Assembly: GCA_028712475.1 (NCBI GenBank)
Contig: JAQTQB010000003.1
Location: forward strand, 186,001-250,000
Origin: Verrucomicrobiales bacterium
GTDB taxonomy: Bacteria; Verrucomicrobiota; Verrucomicrobiia; Limisphaerales; UBA11358
Length of the DNA stretch: 64,000 bases
Reading direction: 5' to 3'
Part shown: positions 37,187-47,056 of the stretch, one piece after another
How positions within the stretch are numbered: the first letter of the stretch is position 1
Layout: each line of letters begins with the position of its first letter
The notes under the pieces: generated by a model
Database searches by the model: none
What the model was told of the DNA's origin: nothing
The model's input: only the letters and a program-made list of their open reading frames with translations
Translations under genes and position numbers: made by a program

Positions 37187-38779
37187 TCAAAGATTTCGCG
37201 TTCTATTTTCCAAATGCTTTACAAAAGCCCTGTTTAGTCGGTGCGGAAAGCAGAGGAGAAATATCAGTTCAAAATCTAAATCCTCTTTTATCACATTCGG
37301 AAGCAAATCATCTTCGTCATGCCGTGATTCTGCAAGTAATTCACCCCAACTCTGCGGCGTAGGAAATATTCGGGATTGATTGCTTCCACGTTTCGCACCC
37401 CAATTCCATAAAAGCAGGTCGCGCGGCTTGTCGGGAATGAGCCTAACCAAATCCACCTTGGTAATCTCTGACCAGATTGCGGAAAGCGCATTTCGCCAGA
37501 GTCTTCGAGCCATGATGGTAACTAGCGGTTCCAATGTGTAAGATGACGCGGCTTGAAGTTCCATGGCTTTTTCACCGTCAAAAAGACGTCGGAACGCCTT
37601 GGAAAGCGCTTCGTCTGCCGGATCATATGGAGCAGGATACTTTGGCAGCGCAGATTTGCTATTTTGGTGGGCAATTGCAGATAACATTGCAAACAGAATT
37701 CTGTCTGAAAAGTGGTCTGGCCTCAATTGATCAAGCGCCCACATCGCAGCCAACCAAAATGGAACGGCTGACTCACCCCAAAAATAAAATCGGCCATCTG
37801 AAAATAGTTGCTCCAATTTCTCTTTTGCCAATGACTCTTGATCCCATTGCTTTCCGTGACGCCGTTCAATCAGAATTTTTACGGCGATTGACCCTGCACA
37901 AATCGTGCATCGAGACCGCGTCAAATCATCAAGCTCAAAACCATTAGGGCCAAGTGCGTTTGGTTGCAAAGCTTCACGAGCAAGTGCTTCAAGCGAAGTT
38001 AAGGCTTCATTAACTGCGAGTCGAAAAGTTGGCTGCCAATCTTTGGGTGAAAGTTTTGCGTTGTCTGCTACCCACGCAATTTGGGCGGCAGTCATGGTCC
38101 AACCTTGAACAAGCTCCCAATGATTTTGGGATTTGTAAAATGGTGAAAGTGCGTAGCTGGCAAACAAGTTTGCAGCCGATAATCTCCTGACAACAGCAGC
38201 TTTTGGTATCTCCCCTTCAGTGTCGGTAGTGCTCGAAATTAATTTTGCAAAAGCCTCGCGGTCTAATGAACTCTTTCCATCGGCAAGGTAAAGATTGAAC
38301 AACCTGTGCGAGTCCTCTGGCATCTGTGGCCAGAAATCCGCAGCCATGTTGGCAAATTTTGCCTGCAATTGTCGTCCGGTCATCAACTTCAGTGGGGTGC
38401 ATTTTCGTTTCCGCCACTGATTGTTATGGACTCTAATTCGATCCTCAACCGGCATTGAAACTTGACCTGAAATCACGAGCCAAGGCTGGTGTCGAGGCTG
38501 GCCTGAAATTGCGGGGTGTTCAATTTGAGTTTCGACGAGCGCGGTTATTTGACCAAACTCTTTTTCGAAATCCTTTAAGTCAAAATCGCCATCTTTTAAT
38601 TGGTATGCGTGGATTTTTGCATCTTTGTCTATGGCGATAATATCTTTGCCGTGCTCATGTGAACTGTGGCCGACGCGAAGAACCTGCATTCCTTCGGCTA
38701 GGAGTGCTTGGGCAAACGGCGTCTGATATGACCGTTCGTTGGCTTTAGTCAGCCAATCTTCGACGAGCCTCTCGTTCAT
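37187..38779 (-). CDS. Large protein with N-terminal PD-(D/E)xK-like nuclease domain
   Basis: 530 residues, AT-rich. The N-terminus (NERLVEDWLTKANERSYQTP) leads to GKDIIAID then HAYQLKDGDF: Asp46 and Gln60-x-Lys62, the D...QxK form of the Mrr/restriction-endonuclease fold. The rest, about 400 residues, is helical and unrecognised, and could be a sensor or partner-binding part. Its first 35 bases overlap the end of the gene before it, so the pair is surely co-translated. AT composition and neighbours suggest a mobile or defence-type module; function is inferred only. Confidence 0.7.
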   Translation of the reverse strand: MNERLVEDWLTKANERSYQTPFAQALLAEGMQVLRVGHSSHEHGKDIIAIDKDAKIHAYQLKDGDFDLKDFEKEFGQITALVETQIEHPAISGQPRHQPWLVISGQVSMPVEDRIRVHNNQWRKRKCTPLKLMTGRQLQAKFANMAADFWPQMPEDSHRLFNLYLADGKSSLDREAFAKLISSTTDTEGEIPKAAVVRRLSAANLFASYALSPFYKSQNHWELVQGWTMTAAQIAWVADNAKLSPKDWQPTFRLAVNEALTSLEALAREALQPNALGPNGFELDDLTRSRCTICAGSIAVKILIERRHGKQWDQESLAKEKLEQLFSDGRFYFWGESAVPFWLAAMWALDQLRPDHFSDRILFAMLSAIAHQNSKSALPKYPAPYDPADEALSKAFRRLFDGEKAMELQAASSYTLEPLVTIMARRLWRNALSAIWSEITKVDLVRLIPDKPRDLLLWNWGAKRGSNQSRIFPTPQSWGELLAESRHDEDDLLPNVIKEDLDFELIFLLCFPHRLNRAFVKHLENRTRNL

Positions 38780-39338
38780 TAAACTCTTCCTTTTTGCGTC
38801 TTTTAATTTCTTCGACTTTTGCTACAAATTCTTTGTCTTGCTCCCATTCATCTTTGTGTTTCGTCAGCTCTTGTGCGAATTCAGACCCACAGAGAAACTG
38901 CCCGGTGGGATTCCCGTGCTCATCAAAATTATGAGTGCCCATTTCAAAAAGGCGAAGAATATCCTCTTTCTTTAAGTCTCCTTTTTTGACTTTCACTTCG
39001 TTCCCGGTTTCAGCAACAGCTTCTTCGATAGTCCCCAATAGCATCTGAAACATTTGCTTCCCCATGCCTTCCCCAAGCTCAGTTGCCTTCTGATTAAAGA
39101 CTTCGAGCGTTAGCCCTTTCCCGCTACTTGTATCAATTGAAATTGTGAATCGATGCGGCTCAATTTTTAGAGGCTTGATTTTGCGATCTTCACGCTGAAA
39201 GTCAGTTTGCTTGCCTTCAATAATCGGCTGCACTGGGGGGTGAATATGGTGCGGGAAAATTTTAGCTTTTGCCGCAAACATTTGTTTGTTCCGTTGCTCG
39301 TCCAAAATCTTTTGGGCTTTTGGGAAACTAGGAAGCAT
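38745..39338 (-). CDS. Uncharacterised partner of the nuclease-like protein
   Basis: 197 residues, AT-rich and highly charged. No signal peptide or membrane segment. Middle part (HRFTISIDTSSGKGLTLEVF) looks beta-rich; the end (EWEQDKEFVAKVEEIKRRKK) is a probable coiled coil. No family recognised. It is the first gene of the pair, starting 21 bases after the proA stop, so it may be read from the proA promoter. Confidence 0.65.
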   Translation of the reverse strand: MLPSFPKAQKILDEQRNKQMFAAKAKIFPHHIHPPVQPIIEGKQTDFQREDRKIKPLKIEPHRFTISIDTSSGKGLTLEVFNQKATELGEGMGKQMFQMLLGTIEEAVAETGNEVKVKKGDLKKEDILRLFEMGTHNFDEHGNPTGQFLCGSEFAQELTKHKDEWEQDKEFVAKVEEIKRRKKEEFNEREARRRLAD

Positions 39339-39359
39339 AGCAGTGGGTAATCGGCTAAA

Positions 39360-40688
<1,329 letters not shown>

Positions 40689-40740
40689 GCGGCAAAATTC
40701 AGTGCCGCCAAGTTAAACGAATTACGCGGGAAGTCAAAAC

Positions 40741-40870
40741 GGAGCGCGGCTGTGTCGCGGAGACCAGCCGCAGCACTTCGCAAACAGTGGCGCACGGGAA
40801 TAATTAACCCGACCCTGTATTCCGGCGTGCTGCGGCTGATCCCGCGCGGCGCGGGACACAGCCGCGCTCC
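40741..40870. repeat. 130-bp palindromic element with perfect 16-bp ends
   Basis: Starts GGAGCGCGGCTGTGTC and ends GACACAGCCGCGCTCC, exactly inverted. An inner pair (CAGCCGCAGCA / TGCTGCGGCTG) follows. It occupies the gap between the SCO gene and proA. No reading frame inside. It looks like a small non-autonomous element. Confidence 0.88.
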
Positions 40871-40882
40871 ATAAAAACCACG

Positions 40883-41785
40883 TTACGGCGGCGTTGAATT
40901 TGCTGGTTGTCGGGCGGCGGCCAGCATCGCCTTGGCAAGTTCCTGTGGCGTCCACTTGTTGCCGTCAAACTGACGCGCGATGCGGCCCTGCGGATCCAGC
41001 ACAACGGTGCGGAGGTTGTGGGAAATGGTGTTGTCTTCGCGCGAAATCATCAGGTCCAGCAAGGGCGCGAGGCGGGCGAGCGTATTTGTATCGGCCACGG
41101 AAAACAGCCAGCGGTCGGCATCGGCTTGACGATAATATGTGGCGTAGTTGGTCAATGTGTCTGGCAGGTCGAATTCAGGATCAAAGGAGATGGAAAGGAA
41201 CTGCCAGTTGGTGGGCGCATCCGGCGCGGCGCGGAGCAACGTGCGCGCCTCGGCGAAATTCAAATCCATGCGCGGGCAAAAATCCGGCAATGGACAGCGG
41301 GTGAAAAAAAATGTGAACGCCAGCACGCGTCCGCGAAAATCAGAAAAATGGGCGGGCCGGCCATCCTCGGAGGTCAGCGTGAAATCTGGCATGGGATCGC
41401 CGGGTTTGAGTTCAGCCGAGGGCGCGTGGAAAATGAATACATTGTTGGTTACATCTTCAACAACGTGCGCGTCGAACCGGACGGACTCAATCCACGAATC
41501 GGTTTCGGTCACGAGCAGCTTGAAGGTGATCTGATCGCCCGGCGCGATGTTTTTCAGTTCGTTCGTATTTCTCACTGTGAAATCCATTGTCATCGCCGCC
41601 ATGAAACCGGGAATCGCCTCATGCTTGATGGTGGCTTCGCGCCAGTCGGGCGCGATCTGCCGGACAATGCCGCGCGCTTCGTAGGTTTGGATGGCGGGGA
41701 CATCCGTTTTCGGCGCGGGTGCAGCCGGTTTGCAGCCGGTGATGACGAACAAGCCTGCCATCAGGCATGGGAATATTTTTCTCAT
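40883..41785 (-). CDS. Lipoprotein with CusF-like copper domain fused to SCO1/SenC domain
   Basis: Lipobox VITGC18. Residues about 35-110 resemble the CusF/CopC-type periplasmic copper-binding domain (EARGIVRQIAPDWREATIKH; AAMTMDFTV with the Met-rich M-x-M). Residues 125-290 are a thioredoxin-like SCO domain (GDPMPDFTLTSEDGRP; FTRCPLPDFCPRM; a His in TISHNLRTVVLD). The two cysteines are five residues apart instead of the usual three. Likely handles copper for cytochrome oxidase assembly; no oxidase genes are in view. Its start overlaps the upstream SCO gene by 4 bases. Confidence 0.88.
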   Translation of the reverse strand: MRKIFPCLMAGLFVITGCKPAAPAPKTDVPAIQTYEARGIVRQIAPDWREATIKHEAIPGFMAAMTMDFTVRNTNELKNIAPGDQITFKLLVTETDSWIESVRFDAHVVEDVTNNVFIFHAPSAELKPGDPMPDFTLTSEDGRPAHFSDFRGRVLAFTFFFTRCPLPDFCPRMDLNFAEARTLLRAAPDAPTNWQFLSISFDPEFDLPDTLTNYATYYRQADADRWLFSVADTNTLARLAPLLDLMISREDNTISHNLRTVVLDPQGRIARQFDGNKWTPQELAKAMLAAARQPANSTPP

Positions 41786-42432
41786 AGGGAATCGGCGCTG
41801 GCGCGCAATTGGTTGATTTCGTCCGTCACGGCCTGCGACGTTTCAGGTTTCATTCCGTCAAAGAACGCACGCAGGCGGCCATGGGTGTCCATCACGGCGA
41901 TGCGTTCAGTGTGGGTGAATCCCCCGGGCATGAAGTTGTAAGGATCATCCGGGTCGCGCGGAATGAAGCTTTTTTCGATCAGATCATACAGCACCGGCTT
42001 GTCGCCTGTGAGCAGCAGCCAGCGGTTGGTGTCCGCACCGAAACGGTTGCCGAACTCCGCCAGCACTTGGGGCGTGTCCGTGCGCGGGTCAACCGTCAGG
42101 GAAACCAGCTTCACGTCCGGCTGCCGGGCGGTGAGGGTTTGGATTTCCGCCATGCGGCGGTTCACGTCCAGACAGGTGATGGAACAGCCGGTGAAAACAA
42201 AATTCACCACCAGAAATTTTCCGTCCAGATCCGCCCGTGTGACCGTGCGCCCGGAGCGGTCGGTCAAGGTGAAGCCGGCCAGTTCACGCGGACGATCCGG
42301 CGGTGTGCCGTGAGAATGGCTGGCAGCGGCAACGAACCAGCCGCCCAAGCCCGCCAGCGCGGCCAGCCCGCCAGCGACGACGAGGAAGGTGTATTCCTCG
42401 CGCCAACGGGTGGTTTTTACGGTGGCTGACAT
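41782..42432 (-). CDS. SCO1/SenC family copper chaperone, membrane anchored
   Basis: 216 residues. One N-terminal transmembrane anchor (YTFLVVAGGLAALAGLGGWF), then the SCO domain: GFTLTDRSGRTVT, the copper site CSITC (VFTGCSITC) and the distal His in GFTHTERIAVMD. All three Cu ligands of the family are present, so this is a canonical member. It delivers or reduces copper at the CuA site of cytochrome oxidase. Paired with the next gene by ATGA-type overlap. Confidence 0.93.
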   Translation of the reverse strand: MSATVKTTRWREEYTFLVVAGGLAALAGLGGWFVAAASHSHGTPPDRPRELAGFTLTDRSGRTVTRADLDGKFLVVNFVFTGCSITCLDVNRRMAEIQTLTARQPDVKLVSLTVDPRTDTPQVLAEFGNRFGADTNRWLLLTGDKPVLYDLIEKSFIPRDPDDPYNFMPGGFTHTERIAVMDTHGRLRAFFDGMKPETSQAVTDEINQLRASADSL

Positions 42433-42470
42433 TCTATTTTATTTCTGCTGTTCGCGTTGGTGTCTGCGAT

Positions 42471-42986
42471 TTAACGCTCGGAAATCCAGACCAATGTGCC
42501 GCTGGGCAATTGGTCGAAGAGCGGAATCAAATCCTCGTCGGCCACATGGATGCAGCCACATGAAGAGGGGCGGCCAATCGTCGTTTGATCCGCCGTGCCG
42601 TGGATGTAGATGTAGCGCGCGTGGGAGTCCACGTTGCCGCCGCGATTGAAACCGGGTTCGAGTCCTTCCAGCCACAGGATGCGCGTGGTGATTTTGGCGT
42701 CCGCAAATTCCGGCTGCGATGTGTGGCCGATGATCTGGCGTGCTTTGAAAACCGTTCCCGCCGCCTCGCCCGCGCCGATTTTTTCCGCGATGCGATGCAA
42801 GCCGAGCGGCGTGCAATTTGAGCCTTCCGTCTGCCCGATGCCGAAACGCGAAGTGGAGCAGGGGAAAGTTTTTACGAGTTTGCCTTCTTCAAAAAGTGAA
42901 AGCGTCTGGTCGGCGACGCTGACGACGAGAGTAAATTGAGTCGGAACGACACCGTGCTTTTCGCAGGAGAGTAAAAGCTTTTCCAA
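42471..42986 (-). CDS. L,D-transpeptidase (YkuD domain)
   Basis: 171 residues. Strand LVVSVADQTLSLFEEGKLVK, then TPLGLHRIAEK, IYIHGTADQTTIGRPSS and the catalytic CGCIHVADEDL. The nucleophile Cys follows Gly as in S-x-GC; the usual Arg after it is His here. Makes 3-3 peptidoglycan crosslinks or attaches proteins to the wall. No signal peptide is evident from this start, so either export is by another route or the start is further upstream. It begins one base after the argA stop. Confidence 0.88.
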   Translation of the reverse strand: MEKLLLSCEKHGVVPTQFTLVVSVADQTLSLFEEGKLVKTFPCSTSRFGIGQTEGSNCTPLGLHRIAEKIGAGEAAGTVFKARQIIGHTSQPEFADAKITTRILWLEGLEPGFNRGGNVDSHARYIYIHGTADQTTIGRPSSCGCIHVADEDLIPLFDQLPSGTLVWISER

Positions 42987-42987
42987 G

Positions 42988-44268
42988 TTATTTTAATTTT
43001 TTCACGAGCACCTTTGAGTTGCGTCCGCTCTGGTCGTATTTTTCGCGGCGCGCGGGCGGCAGATCGTCGGGCGTGCCCTCGGCAAAGCCGCCCTTGGATT
43101 GAAAATAAGTAAACGCCTGCGTCGAGAGCGTAAGCAGTTCGCTCAAGTTCAGTTCCTTCGCCTTGTTCTCGACGAACTGGATCAGCTTGCGCCCGATGCC
43201 CTGGTTTTCATGCGACGAACTCACATAGAGACACGCAAGCTCGCCTTTTTTCTGTTCGGGGTAAACGTGCAGCGCCACGCACGCGACGGGATTTTTATCA
43301 ATCTCGAAAATAAAATAATCGCCGAGACTTTTATCAATCACGGCACGGCTGCGCCTGACGAGTTCGTCCGATTCGACTGCGGCCTTCGTCAGCAATTGGA
43401 TCGCCCGGATGTCCTTCTTCTTCGCCGGACGGATCTGCTGGTATTCGTTCGCGTAGATCAGCGTGCCAATGCCTTCGTTGGAAAAAACTTCCGCGAGCAG
43501 GCCCTCGTCCACCTTGCCGTTGATGACGTGGACGCGTGGAATCCCCGCCTTGCAAGCGGCGGCCGCATGTTGCGCCTTCGACAAAATTTCCGGCGCAAAG
43601 CCCGCGCTGTTCGTCTGCAGGAGTTTTTCCAGTTCGGCAACGAGCAGTTGACGGACGAGCTGGCCGTTGCAGATCAGGCCGTCGCTTGACGTGATAAAAA
43701 TCAATTTGATCGCCTTCAGCGCCTCGGCCACCGCGAGCGCGACGCCGTCGGAATTCACGCGATACGTTTTGCCGTCGCCGTCGAAACCGAGCGGCGGGAT
43801 GACCGGCACGACGCCTTGCGCGAGCAACGTCTGGAGCAGCTCCGTGTCCACGCGCTCAACCTTGCCGGTGAACTGATGGTCCACGCCGCCGATGATGCCC
43901 ATCGGATGCGCGATGATGACGTTCGTGCTGGCGGCGCGCAGGTCGTTCGCAGAAAGGCCTTCAAGAATTTCATGGGTGAGCCGGTTCGCCGCCGTGAGCG
44001 CGAGCTTGAGCGTGGCCGCGTCCGTGATGCCCGTGCCGTCGAGATCGGATGCTTTCACATTTTGTTCAGCGGCGAGCAGCTTGATCTGCGCCGAGGCACC
44101 GTGAACCAGCACGACGCGGATGTTCAGCGAGCGCAGCACCGCAACGTCCAGCAGCAGCGTGGTGAAGTTTTCGTCGGTGACGATTGCGCCGTCAATCGCG
44201 AGGATGAAGGTTTTCTCGCGGAATTGCGGAATGTATTGCAGGATGCCCCGCAGGTCGGTTGGTTTCAC
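42988..44268 (-). CDS. argA: N-acetylglutamate synthase (amino-acid kinase plus GNAT)
   Basis: First step of arginine synthesis. The amino-acid-kinase domain covers residues 1-285 (TFILAIDGAIV; VLVHGASAQIKLL; VIPPLGFDGDGKTYRVNSDG), and a GNAT domain covers about 290-426 (GELACLYVSSSHENQGIGRK then LIQFVENKAK). This is the classical ArgA architecture; the kinase domain normally binds arginine as feedback inhibitor. First gene of a leftward run argA - L,D-transpeptidase - SCO - CusF-SCO - (repeat) - proA. Confidence 0.93.
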   Translation of the reverse strand: MKPTDLRGILQYIPQFREKTFILAIDGAIVTDENFTTLLLDVAVLRSLNIRVVLVHGASAQIKLLAAEQNVKASDLDGTGITDAATLKLALTAANRLTHEILEGLSANDLRAASTNVIIAHPMGIIGGVDHQFTGKVERVDTELLQTLLAQGVVPVIPPLGFDGDGKTYRVNSDGVALAVAEALKAIKLIFITSSDGLICNGQLVRQLLVAELEKLLQTNSAGFAPEILSKAQHAAAACKAGIPRVHVINGKVDEGLLAEVFSNEGIGTLIYANEYQQIRPAKKKDIRAIQLLTKAAVESDELVRRSRAVIDKSLGDYFIFEIDKNPVACVALHVYPEQKKGELACLYVSSSHENQGIGRKLIQFVENKAKELNLSELLTLSTQAFTYFQSKGGFAEGTPDDLPPARREKYDQSGRNSKVLVKKLK

Positions 44269-44433
44269 TTTTGAATTGTCAGTTTGGTTTCAGCGCAGAA
44301 TAAGTAATCGGTTTCGCGCGGGATTCAAACAACAAATTTCGATTATCCCGGAATTTTGTCCGGCGGAAAAAGTTCAGGCGCAGACGCACACAATTACGGC
44401 GTCCACGCCTGATTATTTGACCCTCAAACAGGT

Positions 44434-46761
44434 TCAGTTGCACCGCAGCCGGAAGAACTTCGCAGGCAGGGTGTTTGTGGTCGCAATCGTGAAAGGCGAG
44501 GTGGCTCCGGGCACGTCCTCATATGGACCCAGGACGTTGGTGGTGCTGAACATCAGGTTCGTCATGCCGGCCACCTGAAGGATTCCGCCGCCAGACCAGC
44601 TCAAAACCACCTTGTTGCTGAGCGCCAAATAATCAATTCCAACCAAGGACGCATAGCAATTGGTGTCGGTCGTCAGTTCAAAGGACAGGTCGAGCTTGTT
44701 GTTTTGTGCATCCTGCGTCGGAGTCCAGGCCGGCGTGGCTGGCGCGAGGCTCGTGGGACAGAAGCCGTATATCCACTGCGCGTGAACGCTGGTGTCGTGC
44801 AGGACGTTGGTCGTGGTCTTCCAACCGTATGAACTCTGCACTCCCGCCGGCAACTGCGCATAAGCGCCCAGCCAGTAAGTTCTCGGATGAATCGGCGTGC
44901 CCCGCTGAACCGGCGGATTGCACGGATAGAAGTTATAATAATAAACCTGCGAATCGGTGCCGATGGTGTTCGGCGGGCCGGGATCCAGGAACTGTTCCGA
45001 CGCGAAACTCCAGAAAGATTCTGAATATTCTCCCGGCGCGAAACATTGCGACCAGACCAGATTGCCGGGATGACTAAAGGGGTTGCTGGCATTGGTTGGC
45101 ACATCCTCAAACAGCGCAAGCCAGAAGGTGATGCTGTTGGAGATATATTGGTTATCATTCCACGAACCCCAGAGGTGGATGTCGGTGATGTATCCAGTGT
45201 TGGTGCAGACAAAATCATCAGCCAACAGCCAAGGGCCATCCGTCACACCCGGTGGAAACGTGCTGCTGTTCCAGACATCGTAACCGTTGGCGACGGTGTT
45301 GGGCCACTGGACATACTTGATGGCTGGGGGGTTGGTGGCCGTGGTGATTTTGAACGCCAAATCCGCCGGTCCGCCATTGCCGGCACCGGGTGGAAGCAAA
45401 GTTGGCGTCCAACCGGGATTGTTCGTCGGCGGCACGCCGGGCCAAGGCGCATGAACACTTACATCGTTCTGCACGAAATATGTGGTCTTCCATCCATAAT
45501 TAAATTGAGGTTCGCCGGTCGGCTGCTGGACATACGCCGCCAGCCAGTAGATTTTCGGAGCGCAACGGGAGCCAAACTGGACCATCGGATTAGTCGGGTA
45601 GAAGCAATAATACCAAGCCTGTTGATCCGTGCCGACCAGTGTCGGCGGGCCGGGGTCAACGAAGTATTCAAAGCCAGTGCCATAAAGGTTTTCAGCATAC
45701 TGGCCCGGTGCGAACCACTGTTGCCAAAGTAGTTTGCCGGGATGGCTTGGCGTGGTCCCCCCGGCTGGAAGATTGGTTGCCGGCACGTCATCGTAGATGC
45801 CCAGCCAGAAAGTATTTGTGCCGTGCGCATTGAAGAGCCAGGAACCCCAGATGTGGATGTCGGAGATGTAACCGGTGTTGGTGCAAACGAAGTCATCGGC
45901 CAGCACATAAGGATTGTTCAGGACATCCGAGCCGCCATCGAGATTGGGATTTTGGAGATATTTGGTGCCGTTGGTTTCCACACAGTCGACCGGCGGATTG
46001 GTCGGCGTCGTCAGCTTGAACGCAAGATCCATTTGCTGCTGGGTGATCGGATTGGTCATGGACTGCCAATTTCCGGACGGGAACCCGCTGGCGTCAACGG
46101 TTCCCCAGACGGCGGTATCGTTGTATTTGTTGGTGGAATTTTTCCACCCGAAGAGGTCGGTTGTCTGGCCGGAAAGCTGGGCGTGAACCGCCAGCCAATA
46201 ATTTGTCGGGTTGTTGGCCGAGCCCTGCTGCACAAACGGATTGGCGGGATAAAAGCAATAATACCAGGCTTGCGTATCGCCGCCCACGATTTGATTGTTA
46301 GTGGGATTGTAAAAATATTCTGGTCCGGGCTGGTTGATGATGGTTTCGGCGTATTGTCCCGCCGGGAAATTCGTCCACCACAGCAGAGTGCCGGGATGAC
46401 TGTTTGAGATGACTTGCCCGACGGGGCCAATCACCTTTGGCACGTCACTGTAGATGCCAATCCAAAAATTGGTGACTAATCCGTGGACGTCATTGAGCCA
46501 CGAGCCCCAAAGGTGTATGTCGGTGATCGGGCCCGCGCTGGTGCAAAAAAAATCGTCGGCCAGAACGATGCCCTGCCGGCTGTCCTTCACATCCATTCCA
46601 CCGGTGCCGCTGCTAAGATTGGGCCATTGGATGAACTTGTAGCCGTTGGTCTCAATACATGGCTGGATTTGAGCCTGTGAACTGGTTGCCACCGCCAGAA
46701 AAAACACGGCAGCCAGCCTGATGCTGGACGCTAAACTTGTAGTTGGATTGACTGTTTTCAT
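44434..46761 (-). CDS. Secreted protein with three tandem 220-residue domains
   Basis: Signal peptide (LAAVFFLAVATSSQAQ). Three homologous units follow, starting near residues 35, 260 and 490. Each has a WPNL or NPNL opening, VLADDFVCTNTGYISDIHIW then GSW, FWLGIYDDVP, SHPGKLLW, FAPGQYAE, GTDQQAWYYCFYP, YWLAAYVQ, and DLAFKLTT. A C-terminal domain of about 90 residues ends AKFFRLRCN. No catalytic motif seen. The domain is common in environmental Verrucomicrobia and Planctomycetes but uncharacterised; adhesion or surface binding is a guess. Confidence 0.8.
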   Translation of the reverse strand: MKTVNPTTSLASSIRLAAVFFLAVATSSQAQIQPCIETNGYKFIQWPNLSSGTGGMDVKDSRQGIVLADDFFCTSAGPITDIHLWGSWLNDVHGLVTNFWIGIYSDVPKVIGPVGQVISNSHPGTLLWWTNFPAGQYAETIINQPGPEYFYNPTNNQIVGGDTQAWYYCFYPANPFVQQGSANNPTNYWLAVHAQLSGQTTDLFGWKNSTNKYNDTAVWGTVDASGFPSGNWQSMTNPITQQQMDLAFKLTTPTNPPVDCVETNGTKYLQNPNLDGGSDVLNNPYVLADDFVCTNTGYISDIHIWGSWLFNAHGTNTFWLGIYDDVPATNLPAGGTTPSHPGKLLWQQWFAPGQYAENLYGTGFEYFVDPGPPTLVGTDQQAWYYCFYPTNPMVQFGSRCAPKIYWLAAYVQQPTGEPQFNYGWKTTYFVQNDVSVHAPWPGVPPTNNPGWTPTLLPPGAGNGGPADLAFKITTATNPPAIKYVQWPNTVANGYDVWNSSTFPPGVTDGPWLLADDFVCTNTGYITDIHLWGSWNDNQYISNSITFWLALFEDVPTNASNPFSHPGNLVWSQCFAPGEYSESFWSFASEQFLDPGPPNTIGTDSQVYYYNFYPCNPPVQRGTPIHPRTYWLGAYAQLPAGVQSSYGWKTTTNVLHDTSVHAQWIYGFCPTSLAPATPAWTPTQDAQNNKLDLSFELTTDTNCYASLVGIDYLALSNKVVLSWSGGGILQVAGMTNLMFSTTNVLGPYEDVPGATSPFTIATTNTLPAKFFRLRCN

Positions 46762-47056
46762 AATTTTCCCTTTCAGTATGCAAATGCGAATATGCGAATG
46801 TTTGAGAGCTTTGAATATGCTTTCTCCCCCGTCGGAGTTGGGTGAATCTTTTTAACTCCGTAATCAGCAGCACCCTTGTGTGGTTCAACTTCGGGTGCTG
46901 GCTTTAATTCCATGAATTTTTTCATGGGTTTTACAGCCTTTAATCCGAAAGTAGCTTCATTAAGGCACAAGATTAGATATGTGTCAACGGAAAATGTGGC
47001 TTTCGTGTGACACAAAAGACCTGCTTTCCCGCGCTTTCTTGAAGATCAAAATTAAA
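46762..47056. other. Intergenic leader region with dyad
   Basis: About 295 bases upstream of the triple-domain gene. Contains CAGCACCC...GGGTGCTGG at 46868-46902 and a short tandem tract ATGCAAATGCGAATATGCGA near 46779. A minus-strand open frame (46773-47015) translates part of the tract and has no family match, so I do not call a gene. No known riboswitch recognised. Confidence 0.5.

Noticed and set aside
37187..38779. Frameshift between the two AT-rich genes
   Set aside because: Both frames have their own plausible start and end; a 35-base overlap in different frames is normal for coupled genes.
46773..47015. Possible 80-residue protein on the minus strand
   Set aside because: No homology signal; part of it translates a short tandem tract in a leader region.
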